Positions 49,922-58,479 of a DNA stretch of 64,000 nucleotides are shown in pieces. The notes under the pieces were generated by a model that was not told the origin of the DNA, did no database searches, and saw only the letters and a program-made list of their open reading frames with translations. Within the stretch, counting starts at the first letter, position 1. Each line of letters opens with the position of its first letter. The stretch is taken from NCBI RefSeq assembly GCF_000721075.1, contig NZ_JOEQ01000008.1, positions 124,001 through 188,000 of the forward strand, given 5' to 3'. The position numbers were made by a program, and so were the translations under genes. This DNA is from Streptosporangium amethystogenes (GTDB lineage Bacteria; Actinomycetota; Actinomycetes; Streptosporangiales; Streptosporangiaceae).

Positions 49922-52678
49922 TTACTCGCCGGGGTCGGACAGGACGGCGCGGAGCTCGATCCTGCTGGTGACGTTCAGCTTGGCGTAGACGCGGTTCAGC
50001 TGTGTCTCCACGGTGCTGATCGTCACCGAGCGCCGCTGCGCGATCTGACGGGTGGTCATGCCCTCGCGGACCATCGCCACGACCTCGCGCTCGGCCCCGG
50101 TGAGGCGGCCGAAGGCCGCGCTGGGACCGTCCACCGACAGCCTGAGCTCCCCCGCCGTCTTCAGGGCGAGGTCGGCGTAGGCGGCGGCACCGGTGCGGTT
50201 GAAGGTGGCCAGCGCCCGCCGCAGCGACCGCTCCGCCTCGGCGTGCCGCCCCCGGGCGTGCAGGGAGCGTGTCGTCACCAGGTCGATCCGGCCGGCCTCG
50301 ATTGGCAGACCCACCTCTCCGGCCAGGGCGAAGGCCTCCTCACAGTCCCGTACGGCACGCGCGTGGTCACCGCGGGCGGCGGCGATCTGGGCCCGCACCC
50401 TGGCGATGGACATCAGCGTTGAGCGGCGTCCGCTGGAGGCGGCCCTGTCGGCGAAGGCGCCCAGGGCGACGTCCGCCTCGTCGAGCCGGCCGAGCAGGGA
50501 GAGCGCGTCGGCGCCGACCGGGCCGAACAGATGGGTACCGGGCTCCAGCGAGTCATAGTGGAGCTCGATGGTCTCGGCCGCGCTGAGCAGCCGCTGGGCG
50601 TCGCCCCTGGCCTGGGCGATCGCCGCCCGCGCGCCGGCCGCGTAGGCGAGGCTCACCCTGCTCTCGACGATCGGCGCCCATTCCGCGGCCTGGCGGGCGT
50701 GCTCCCCCGCCCGGCCCCACTCTCCCCTGGCCGCGCGGGGGTAGCACGCCAGGGAGTGCAGGAGGGCGTAGTCCCAGACCCGCTCGTTCTCCTCGGCGTC
50801 GCCGACGGCGAGCCGGGTGAACCTGACGGCGTCGTCGAGCCTGCCCCGCCGGTATTCGACCTCGCCCAGGAAGCCGAGCGCCTGGCCCACCCGCAGCGCC
50901 TCGCCGCGCGTGGCCCGCGCGACGCTGTCACGCAGGTCGCTGAAGGCTCCGTCGAGGTCGTCGGTCCACAACCGGATCATGCCGCGGGCCACCAGGCCGT
51001 CCAACCCGGCCGCCGAACCTGGCAGGTCGGCGTCCGCCAGGGACCACAGTGCCTCCTCGGCCCGTCCGGCCAAGGTCCAGCCCAGGGACCGGGCGAACCA
51101 GGCGAACGCCCGTACCCACGGCTCGCGGCTGCCCGCTGCGACGGCCGCCGTGCCGTACTCGACCATCTCGGGGTAGGAGATCTCGACCACGCCGATGATC
51201 GCCAGCTGGGCCGCGATGCGCGCCCGCAGGTCCGCGGGCGCGTGCGGGCTCTCCGCCCCGTCGTGCCCGGCCGCGCCCAGTGCCTTGACCAGCAGCAGCC
51301 TGGCCTCCGCGACGCGTCCGGAGATCAGAGCCTGGTAACCGGCGACGTAGTCGCGCCAGGGACCTGCCGGAGCGGCGAGGATCTCACCCTCGTAGCGCCT
51401 GGCGACGGTGGCGTCACCGCAGACCAGCAGGGTCTCGGCGGCCGTCAGTACGCGGGCGACCCGATCGGGCCCCGGAGGGGTCAGTTCCGCGGCGTGGCGG
51501 GCGTAGACAGCCGCCAGCGGCAGCCTGCCCCGAGACAGCTGGGCCTGGGCCTCGCCCTGGGCCAGCGCGGCGAGCTCACCGTCCGTACCGCCACCGGAGG
51601 CGGCGATCCCGTGCCAGAGCGCGTCCGGACCTCCCAGCAGGGCGGCGTCGCGGTGCATGGCACGGCGGCGCTCGACGCTGGAGTCGTAGTAGATGCGGTC
51701 CCAGACCAGCAGTGTGGTGAAGGCGAACTCCTGCCCCGCCGTTCCCGGGATCTCCTTGACCAACCCTGCACCGACGGCCTCCGTGAGAGGCACGGTGACG
51801 TCGGCGACGCCGGAGAGCGCACGCAGGTCGGCCAGGCGGAAGCGGCGGCCGAGCACCGCCGCCGCACCCACCACCTCGCGGGTGCGGCGGGCACACGACG
51901 CCAGCCGCGCCACGACGGCCTGCGTCATGCCACGGGGGGCGGGCAGCGGGCCGTTGCCGAAGTTGATCGAGTGCATCTCCACCTGGTCCAGCAGGAGGAT
52001 CGAATGCTGCGCGTTGCCTCCGGTGTGCTCGTGCAGTCTCCTGGCGCCTGAAGGGGTGAGGCCGTCGTGGCCTGTCGCGACGGCGAGCCGTACGAGATCG
52101 TCGGCGGAGAGCCCCTCGACCTGGAGCAGGCGTCCCCGCGGCGAGTCGAAGATGCGCTCCCAGCCCTCGTGGAGTTCCAGAGGCGCGTCCGGGGCCGCTC
52201 CCGGCGCGTACCCGGGAGCCTGGTGGACGACCAGCAGCATGACCTGGGCGTTGCGCAGGCGCCGGGCCGCCAGGCGGAGCGCGGCCATCGACTGCCGGTC
52301 GCCGCAGTGCGCGTCGTCGACGACCACGATCAGAGTGTCCGTGGCGGCGAACTCCGCCGCGAGGGCCTGACCGACGAAGGCGGCCTCGGCCTGGCCGGCC
52401 AGCGTCCGGGCGAATGCCGGGGTCGGCAGTTGCTCGGCGATCTGTTCCAGCACTCCCCAGGGATGGGTGAGCGCGTCCTCGTCGCCGAAGGCTCGCACGA
52501 TCCGCACCCCGGGGACGGTCCGCAGGAAGCGCTCGACCAGCTCGGTCTTGCCGACTCCCGCCGTCCCCCGGACACCCACGATCCGCGCGTCGCGGCGTCT
52601 GGCCGCTCCCCACGCCTCCCCGAGGAAGTCAAGCTCCCGCTTCCGGCCGATGAACAGCGGAGAGGTTCTGCCGAGCAA
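49922..52678 (-). CDS. LAL-type (large ATP-binding) LuxR-family regulator
   Basis: The 918-residue protein has an N-terminal AAA ATPase (Walker A GTAGVGKT at 38-45, Walker B VVVDDAH around 118-124), a long helical-repeat middle, and a C-terminal LuxR HTH (LTGAEREVVAMVREGMTTRQIAQRRSVTISTVETQLNRVY in segments, about 845-905). LAL regulators are often pathway-specific activators in actinobacteria. The small gene and the TIR-like gene follow it on the same strand after 178 bp and could be targets or partners. Confidence 0.92.
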   Translation of the reverse strand: MLGRTSPLFIGRKRELDFLGEAWGAARRRDARIVGVRGTAGVGKTELVERFLRTVPGVRIVRAFGDEDALTHPWGVLEQIAEQLPTPAFARTLAGQAEAAFVGQALAAEFAATDTLIVVVDDAHCGDRQSMAALRLAARRLRNAQVMLLVVHQAPGYAPGAAPDAPLELHEGWERIFDSPRGRLLQVEGLSADDLVRLAVATGHDGLTPSGARRLHEHTGGNAQHSILLLDQVEMHSINFGNGPLPAPRGMTQAVVARLASCARRTREVVGAAAVLGRRFRLADLRALSGVADVTVPLTEAVGAGLVKEIPGTAGQEFAFTTLLVWDRIYYDSSVERRRAMHRDAALLGGPDALWHGIAASGGGTDGELAALAQGEAQAQLSRGRLPLAAVYARHAAELTPPGPDRVARVLTAAETLLVCGDATVARRYEGEILAAPAGPWRDYVAGYQALISGRVAEARLLLVKALGAAGHDGAESPHAPADLRARIAAQLAIIGVVEISYPEMVEYGTAAVAAGSREPWVRAFAWFARSLGWTLAGRAEEALWSLADADLPGSAAGLDGLVARGMIRLWTDDLDGAFSDLRDSVARATRGEALRVGQALGFLGEVEYRRGRLDDAVRFTRLAVGDAEENERVWDYALLHSLACYPRAARGEWGRAGEHARQAAEWAPIVESRVSLAYAAGARAAIAQARGDAQRLLSAAETIELHYDSLEPGTHLFGPVGADALSLLGRLDEADVALGAFADRAASSGRRSTLMSIARVRAQIAAARGDHARAVRDCEEAFALAGEVGLPIEAGRIDLVTTRSLHARGRHAEAERSLRRALATFNRTGAAAYADLALKTAGELRLSVDGPSAAFGRLTGAEREVVAMVREGMTTRQIAQRRSVTISTVETQLNRVYAKLNVTSRIELRAVLSDPGE

Positions 52679-53555
52679 CGCAGCACTCCCTTTTCACGTT
52701 TCGCATGTTCTTGACGGTGATTATGGGTCAAAGATCAACCTGTCGGCACTGATTTCACCTGAAGATTCTTCGCGGAGTGAATCCGAATGAATTTCACGTC
52801 GTCGGCGGAAGGTGCGGATTCCGCCTCAGGTATGAACACGAGGACACCCCGGAAAGCGGGCCACGATCATACGGGCTACGGGGATTCGGCCCCGCGGGAG
52901 ACCCGCTACACCCGGTACCGCAGACTCCCACCTGCCATTTTCCCGATCCCACCGGCTGATTTCCCGCGTGGAGAACGATCCGCGCCCGACAAGGGGAGCG
53001 ATTCACGAATACGGTCGACCATAAAACGACCGCCACCCTTAATTCCCACACACGCGGTATGGATTTTCCACGACCGGCGAGTTCCGCGCTCAGTAAGTAT
53101 GCGATGACGCGAAGTATCCAACACCTCGCATCATTACGCAGGGCACACACCGCATGTGATTTCCCCGGCACAGCTCGGCGGCCGGGGTCCCGCACGGGAG
53201 TTCCCGCTCTTCCGCGGGTCGACCTTCGGGTGCGCCGAGACCTTCGGGGTACGAGGGGAAGACCTCCCCCCGTTCGGCCGCGCCGAGCGTCCCAGGGGTC
53301 GGCGGTCGAGCCGGTAGGGGCCGGTGGGCGCGACGCACATGTGCACGACGACATCGGTGCTGGAGGCGGCCTTCATTCGGCCCCCGGCTCCCCAGCCGCC
53401 CTGGCGTGGGGAGCCGGTGGGCCGCTCGGCGAGCCCGGATCAGAGCGGCAACGTGCCGGTGGGTCCCCGGGCACCTCTGGCGTGAACAACCTTGAACCGC
53501 ATCCCCGGGGCACCGTACGCCCACGAGGAGGCCCCGATCATCTGCGCTTTTCCGA
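52679..53555. other. 877-bp region without a convincing gene
   Basis: Frames are open in places, but none has a good start, codon bias or recognisable sequence. 52680-52800 is relatively AT-rich and is the likely promoter of the LAL gene. A hairpin at 53384-53417 (CCGGCTCCCC with GGGGAGCCGG, 10 bp) may terminate the rhaM transcript. Confidence 0.5.
53384..53417 (-). terminator. Hairpin downstream of rhaM
   Basis: Perfect 10-bp arms (53384-53393 and 53408-53417) with a 14-base loop, about 140 bp past the rhaM stop. Confidence 0.45.
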
Positions 53556-53873
53556 TCAGTTGAGGTGGAAGACCTCCTCGAGCGAGACCATGCCCTCGTC
53601 CGGGCGGCCGTCGAGGCTCTCGAAGAACGGCGCCATCTCGGCCTGCCAACGGGCGTTGACCTCTGTCGCGGCCATGGCCTCGCGGGCCGCCTCGAAGTCC
53701 TCGGTCTCCAGATAGCCGACCAGCAGCCCGTCCTCGCGCAGGAAGAGCGAGTAGTTGTGCCAGCCGGTGGCGCTCAGGGCGTCGAGCATCTCGGGCCAGA
53801 CGGCATGATGGCGCTCGCGGTACTCCTGGAGGCGTTCCGGCCTCACCTTCAACAGGAAGCAGACACGCTGCAT
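53556..53873 (-). CDS. rhaM: L-rhamnose mutarotase
   Basis: The 105-residue protein has the RhaM pattern: CFLLKVRPERLQEYRERHHAVWPEML with the conserved His (HHAVWPEM), GWHNYSLFLREDGLLVGYLET, and the ending GRPDEGMVSLEEVFHLN. It interconverts alpha and beta anomers of L-rhamnose. AAGGG lies 8 bases before the ATG. It is divergent from rhaB across 563 bp. Confidence 0.9.
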   Translation of the reverse strand: MQRVCFLLKVRPERLQEYRERHHAVWPEMLDALSATGWHNYSLFLREDGLLVGYLETEDFEAAREAMAATEVNARWQAEMAPFFESLDGRPDEGMVSLEEVFHLN

Positions 53874-54436
53874 GGGATCGCCCTTCTCGGATGCGGCTCG
53901 CGTCCGGACTCACCGGGCGCGGGTCGTGCCGGTGGTGTTCGTCAGGATAGGCAGACTTCTGCTAAAAAACGATTTAACACGTTGGGGCTGGACAGTAGAA
54001 CCAAGTTTCCGGGGGTGTCAATGGCACACGAACACGCTGTTTCCTTAGCGTTACCCGGCATGCGTCCCGGCCGGGCCGCACCTCCGAGGCCCCACCGCTC
54101 TCCACCGCCGAGCATCCGGACCGCCATCTTGTTGCCACGTTTTAAACATTTCGGTAGCTCGCGTGGCCTCCGCGACAGTGCCGACCGCCCCACGAGCGCG
54201 GGTCGGCAGGGCGGGTGATCGCGGCCCCGGCGGGGGACGCGTTCCGACGCCCGCGACCGGTCGCCGTCCGGATCGACGGAGGCCCACCTCATGCCGCCGG
54301 GCAGAAGAGGCACCGTCTGATCAGCTGTCCGACTCACCATCTGGTTCGATGAGGAAGGCGACTCCATCAGCTGTTTCACCTGATGTCTCTGACATATCAC
54401 CCATATCAGGAAGGGCTTTCCGGCTACGCTTGAACC
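53874..54436. promoter_or_regulatory. Divergent rhaM-rhaB control region
   Basis: No gene is seen. Motif TTTAACACGT (53973-53982) recurs inverted as TTTAAAACGT on the minus strand (54138-54147), each in an AT-rich patch. Nearer rhaB, ATCAGCTGT repeats at 54320-54328 and 54367-54375. A TACGCT -10-like hexamer (54425-54430) lies 6 bases before GTG54437, where no ribosome site is visible. Confidence 0.45.
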
Positions 54437-55927
54437 GTGCCCGTCTACGTGGCCGTGGATCTCGGAGCTGAGAGCGGCCGGGTGCTGACCGGCGAATTCG
54501 ATGGTGAACGGCTCGCGGTGCGGGAGGTGCACCGCTTCGCCAACCGGCCGGTCCGCGTCCTCGACGGCCTGTACTGGGACGTGCTCGGGCTGCTCACACA
54601 GACACGCGGAGGCATCGCGCTGGCCGCCGCCCGCGGTCGTGTCACCAGCGTGGGCGTGGACGCCTGGGGCGGCGACTTCGCCCTCCTCGACCGTGACGGG
54701 CGGCTGCTGGCCAACCCCCGCCACCACCTCGATCCCTACACCTCCGGCCTGGCGGGCCTCGTCTCCTGGCAGGACCACTACGAGCTGACCGGCATCCGCC
54801 CCGAACCCGGCACCACGGCCTGCCAGCTGCTGGCGCACGCCGGATCGCCGCTTCTGGAGGCGGCCGACCACCTGGCGATGGTGCCGGACCTGTTCACCCT
54901 CTGGCTGAGCGGCGAGATGGTCACCGAGCGGACGGTCGCGAGCACCAGCCAGCTGCTGGACATCAGGACCGGCCGCTGGGCGAGCAGCCTTGTCACCCGC
55001 CTGGGCCTGCCCCGCCACCTGTTCGCCCACCGGCTCACCGAGCCGGGCACGGTCGTGGGGCCACTGCGTGAGAAGGGCGGGGACGACCCGGGTGGGGTCG
55101 TGGTGGTCACGGTGGCAGGCCATGACTCCGCCTCCACCGCGGCGGCGCTTCCCGTCTCGTCCGGCTCTGTCGGCTACGTCTCCTGCGGTACCCGCTCGCT
55201 GGCGGGACTGGAGCTCGACGCCCCGGTCACGAGCCGGGCGGCCAGGCTCGCGGGCTTCAGCAACGAGGGCGGCGTCATGGGGACCGTGCGGTTCACCCGC
55301 GCTCTCAACGGCCTGCTGCTGCTCCAGGAGTGCCGCAGATCCTGGGGCGTGCGCACCTCGTACGCGGACCTGGTCGCCGAGGCCGCCGCCGCGCCGGCCT
55401 TCGGATCGCTGATCGACCCCGGCCACCCGTGGTTCCTCGAACCCGGCGACATGCCGGCGAGGATCGCGGCCTACTGTCACTCGACCGGGCAGGCGCCGCC
55501 CGCCGGCCGCGCGGAGACGGTGCGCTGCGTTCTGGAGAGTCTCGCGTGCTCTTACCGCTGGGCACTGGAGCAGGCCGAGTTCCTCAGTGACCGGCGGGTG
55601 GAGGCCGTGCACCTCGTGGGGGCCGGGGCCTCCAGCGAGACGCTGTGCCGGCTCGTCGCCGATTTCGCCGGACGGCCGGTGCTGGCCGGTCCCGTGGAGG
55701 CGACCGCCGTGGGAAACCTGCTCATCCAGGCCATGGCCGACGGTCGCATCGGCTCCCTCACCGAGCTGCGCGAGGTGGTCCGCCGCTCGTTCCGGCCCCG
55801 GCCGTTCCCACCCGGCCGCGAACGGGGGCCGTACGAGATCGCCTACTCCCGATACCGGCAGCTGACCGGGATAGACGGATTCCACGTCGATGCGGAACCC
55901 GGGCTGGGCGTCGGCAGGGAGCGCTGA
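54437..55927 (+). CDS. rhaB: Rhamnulokinase
   Basis: The 496-residue FGGY-family kinase begins VYVAVDLGAESGRVLTGEF (phosphate loop) and carries the RhaB-type VGVDAWGGDFALLDRDG, VAGHDSASTAAALP and LVGAGASSETLCRLVADFAGRPV for nucleotide binding. It phosphorylates L-rhamnulose at C-1. The isomerase and aldolase of the pathway are not in the window. GTG54437 may be leaderless. The zinc dehydrogenase gene follows on the same strand after about 115 bp. Confidence 0.88.
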   Translation: MPVYVAVDLGAESGRVLTGEFDGERLAVREVHRFANRPVRVLDGLYWDVLGLLTQTRGGIALAAARGRVTSVGVDAWGGDFALLDRDGRLLANPRHHLDPYTSGLAGLVSWQDHYELTGIRPEPGTTACQLLAHAGSPLLEAADHLAMVPDLFTLWLSGEMVTERTVASTSQLLDIRTGRWASSLVTRLGLPRHLFAHRLTEPGTVVGPLREKGGDDPGGVVVVTVAGHDSASTAAALPVSSGSVGYVSCGTRSLAGLELDAPVTSRAARLAGFSNEGGVMGTVRFTRALNGLLLLQECRRSWGVRTSYADLVAEAAAAPAFGSLIDPGHPWFLEPGDMPARIAAYCHSTGQAPPAGRAETVRCVLESLACSYRWALEQAEFLSDRRVEAVHLVGAGASSETLCRLVADFAGRPVLAGPVEATAVGNLLIQAMADGRIGSLTELREVVRRSFRPRPFPPGRERGPYEIAYSRYRQLTGIDGFHVDAEPGLGVGRER

Positions 55928-56044
55928 CCCGTACGCGGCAGGTCCGGGCGGCTTCTCGACCCCGTCCGGCGAACGGTAGCCTACGTGCCCGATGCCCCCG
56001 TACCTCCGGCCGTGTCCGGCGGCGCCGTCTGGAAGGTCTCACCC

Positions 56045-57058
56045 GTGAAAGCGTTCGTCGTGACCGGGCCTCGCCGCTTCTCCGTGTGGGACGTCGAGCC
56101 ACCGGTCCCCGGCCCCGGGCAGGTCGTCGTCGACGTGGAGCGGGCCGGGGTGTGCGGCACCGACATGGAGTTCTTCAGCGGGGAGATGGCCTACCTCAGC
56201 GAGGACCACGCCCGCTATCCCATCCGACTCGGCCACGAGTGGTGCGGGAGGGTCTCCTCGGTCGGCGAGGGCGTCGAAGACGGCTGGATCGGCACCCGGG
56301 TCACCGGCGACACCATGCTCGGCTGCGGACGGTGCCGCCGCTGCCTGGGCGGGCTGCAACACGTGTGCGAGGACCGCTTCGAGATCGGCATCCGCGGCGG
56401 GTGGCCCGGCGCGCTGGCCGAACAGTTGCCGGTGCCGGTCACGGCGCTGCACGCGCTGCCGGACGCGGTCGACGCGGTGGCCGGGGCCATGGTCGAGCCC
56501 GGCGGCAACGCGCTGCGGGCCGTCGAGGCCGCGGCCCTCGCACCAGATGACCGGCTGCTGGTGCTGGGGCCGGGGACGATCGGCCTGCTCGCCGCCCGGT
56601 TCGCCCTGGCGAGCGGCGCGGAGGTCCACATCATGGGCCTGTCGGAGCCGTCGCTGGAGTTCGCCCGAGGTCTCGGCGTGCACGGGGCGTGGACCTCCGA
56701 CAGGCTTCCCCGGCTCCCGTTCGACGCGGTCATCGACGCCTCCAACGCTCCCGGCCTGCCCGCCCTGGCCGTCGACCTGGTGGAGCCGGGCAAGCGGGTG
56801 GTCTACATCGGGATAGCGCCGAGGTCCAGCGCCGTCGACACCCGCGTGCTGGTGCTCAAGGATGTCACGGCCGTCGGGATCCTGAGCGCCTCCCCCGGCC
56901 TGGCCGGGGCGATCGAGAAATACGCCTCGGGCTCGGTGGATCCCCGGCCGCTCGTGGCGGCCGTCGTCGGCCTCGAGGAGGTGGGTGCGGTTCTCGCCGG
57001 TTCCCGCCCCGCGGGCTGCGGCCCCGGCCCCAAGATCCACGTCGACCCACGAGCCTGA
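56045..57058 (+). CDS. Zinc-dependent MDR dehydrogenase
   Basis: The 337-residue medium-chain dehydrogenase has catalytic zinc ligands in AGVCGTD and LGHEWCG, and the structural-zinc cysteines in GCGRCRRCLGGLQHVCED. The Rossmann domain has VLGPGTIGLLAARFAL. Related enzymes oxidise sugars or polyols, such as sorbitol or threonine dehydrogenases. GTG56045 follows GGAAGG by 8 bases; GTG55985 is an alternative. A role in a rhamnose oxidation route is possible by position only. Confidence 0.85.
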   Translation: MKAFVVTGPRRFSVWDVEPPVPGPGQVVVDVERAGVCGTDMEFFSGEMAYLSEDHARYPIRLGHEWCGRVSSVGEGVEDGWIGTRVTGDTMLGCGRCRRCLGGLQHVCEDRFEIGIRGGWPGALAEQLPVPVTALHALPDAVDAVAGAMVEPGGNALRAVEAAALAPDDRLLVLGPGTIGLLAARFALASGAEVHIMGLSEPSLEFARGLGVHGAWTSDRLPRLPFDAVIDASNAPGLPALAVDLVEPGKRVVYIGIAPRSSAVDTRVLVLKDVTAVGILSASPGLAGAIEKYASGSVDPRPLVAAVVGLEEVGAVLAGSRPAGCGPGPKIHVDPRA

Positions 57059-57246
57059 CCTGGCCGTTCCGATCGGGCGGTGGCGTGCCCGCGGGCCGTC
57101 CGCTGGGCCGGCACCGGAACCACGCCGCGGGCCCGCCAGCGGAGCCTTCCAGCAGACCCGTGCGGACAAAATATGATCTTTTATAGCCTGGAAGTGTATT
57201 GTCGTTTTATGCCTGCCACAGCCTACTTGTCCGATCAGAGGGTGTG

Positions 57247-58479
57247 ATGCCCCCCGACCCGTCGGCCGACTGGGCGCGCAGTGGCGTCGTCACGCTGACC
57301 GGCCGCGAGAGCGGCCCTCCGCTGGTGCCACCGGGTCGTGCCGCCACCGTGGCGCGGGAGCTGGCCGACCGTTTCGCCGAGTTCACCGGGGTGCTGGTGG
57401 ACGGTGCCCGGTTGCTGTCGGAGCGTGCCGCCTTCACCGGCCACCGGCGAGGTGGGGCCGTGTCGGCCGGAGGCGCGTGCCGGCTGCTGCGCACCGCCGA
57501 CGGCTGGGCGGCGGTCTCCTGCGCCCGCCCCGATGACCCGGCGTTACTGGGAGCGCTGGTCTGCGCGGAAGTGGGCGACGACCCGTGGCCGGCGGTCGCC
57601 GGCTGGCTGCGCGAGCACACCGGTGCCGAGCTCGCCGAGCGGGCGGCGCTCCTCGGCGTCGCCGCAGGCCCGGTCCGGCACCGGGCCGTTCCGCCCACCC
57701 CGCTCACCCCATCCGCGCCGGTGAGGCCCCGACCGCCGGAGGGTCTGCTGGTCGTGGACTTCAGCGCGCTGTGGGCGGGCCCGCTCTGCGCCCACCTGCT
57801 CGGCCTGGCCGGCGCCCGGGTCGTCAAGGTGGAGACCCCGTGGCGGCCGGACGGCGCCCGGGGCGGGAACGCCGCGTTCTACCGGCTGCTGCACGCCGGG
57901 CACCGCTCGGTCGTGCTCGACCCCCGCACCCCCTCCGGACGGCATGCCATGGCCGCCCTGGTCGACGCCGCCGACATCGTCATCGAGGCGTCCAGGCCCC
58001 GCGCGCTGGCCGGTTTCGGGCTCGACGCCGAGGCCGCGGTCGCCGCCGGCACCGTCTGGATCTCGATCACCGCGTACGGGCGTGGGAGCGACCGGGTCGG
58101 ATTCGGTGACGACGTCGCCGCGGCGAGCGGCCTGGTCGCCCATGACGCCGACGGGACCCCGCTGTTCTGCGGCGACGCGATCGCCGACCCGCTCACCGGC
58201 CTGACCGCCGCCGTCCTCGCCGCGACGGCGGCGCCGGACGGCACGGGCGCGCTGTGGGACGTCTCCATGTCCGACGTGGTCGCCGCCACGCTGGATCCCG
58301 CCGTGGCAACGCCTCCGGGCCCGGCCGCCCGGTCGCGGAACGGCGGCTGGGTCGTCGACGCCCCCTCTGGCCCGGTCGACGTCGCCGTCCCGCTGCGGCG
58401 GGTGGCGTCCGGAAGGGCGCCCCGGAGCGGGGAGCACACCGCCGAGGTGCTGCGTGAGCTGGGCGTCGTGTCCCGGTGA
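57247..58479 (+). CDS. CaiB/BaiF-type (family III) CoA transferase with rearranged domains
   Basis: The family N-terminal block (LLVVDFSALWAGPLCAHLLGLAGARVVKVE) starts only near residue 165 instead of residue 5-10. The first 150 residues end in WPAVAGWLREHTGAELAERAALLGVAAGPV, which resembles the middle/small-domain segment of ordinary CaiB proteins, and the C-terminus retains GEHTAEVLRELG. The chain therefore looks circularly permuted. It should transfer CoA between carboxylic acids; the substrate is unknown. ATG57247 gives 410 residues. It overlaps the amidohydrolase gene (GTGA). Confidence 0.7.
   Translation: MPPDPSADWARSGVVTLTGRESGPPLVPPGRAATVARELADRFAEFTGVLVDGARLLSERAAFTGHRRGGAVSAGGACRLLRTADGWAAVSCARPDDPALLGALVCAEVGDDPWPAVAGWLREHTGAELAERAALLGVAAGPVRHRAVPPTPLTPSAPVRPRPPEGLLVVDFSALWAGPLCAHLLGLAGARVVKVETPWRPDGARGGNAAFYRLLHAGHRSVVLDPRTPSGRHAMAALVDAADIVIEASRPRALAGFGLDAEAAVAAGTVWISITAYGRGSDRVGFGDDVAAASGLVAHDADGTPLFCGDAIADPLTGLTAAVLAATAAPDGTGALWDVSMSDVVAATLDPAVATPPGPAARSRNGGWVVDAPSGPVDVAVPLRRVASGRAPRSGEHTAEVLRELGVVSR

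Noticed and set aside
53134..53376. 80-codon minus-strand frame (MKAASSTDVVVHMCV...) with fairly high GC at third positions
   Set aside because: No good ribosome site, an Arg/Pro/Ser-rich second half, and no family resemblance; it lies past a hairpin after rhaM. Probably chance.
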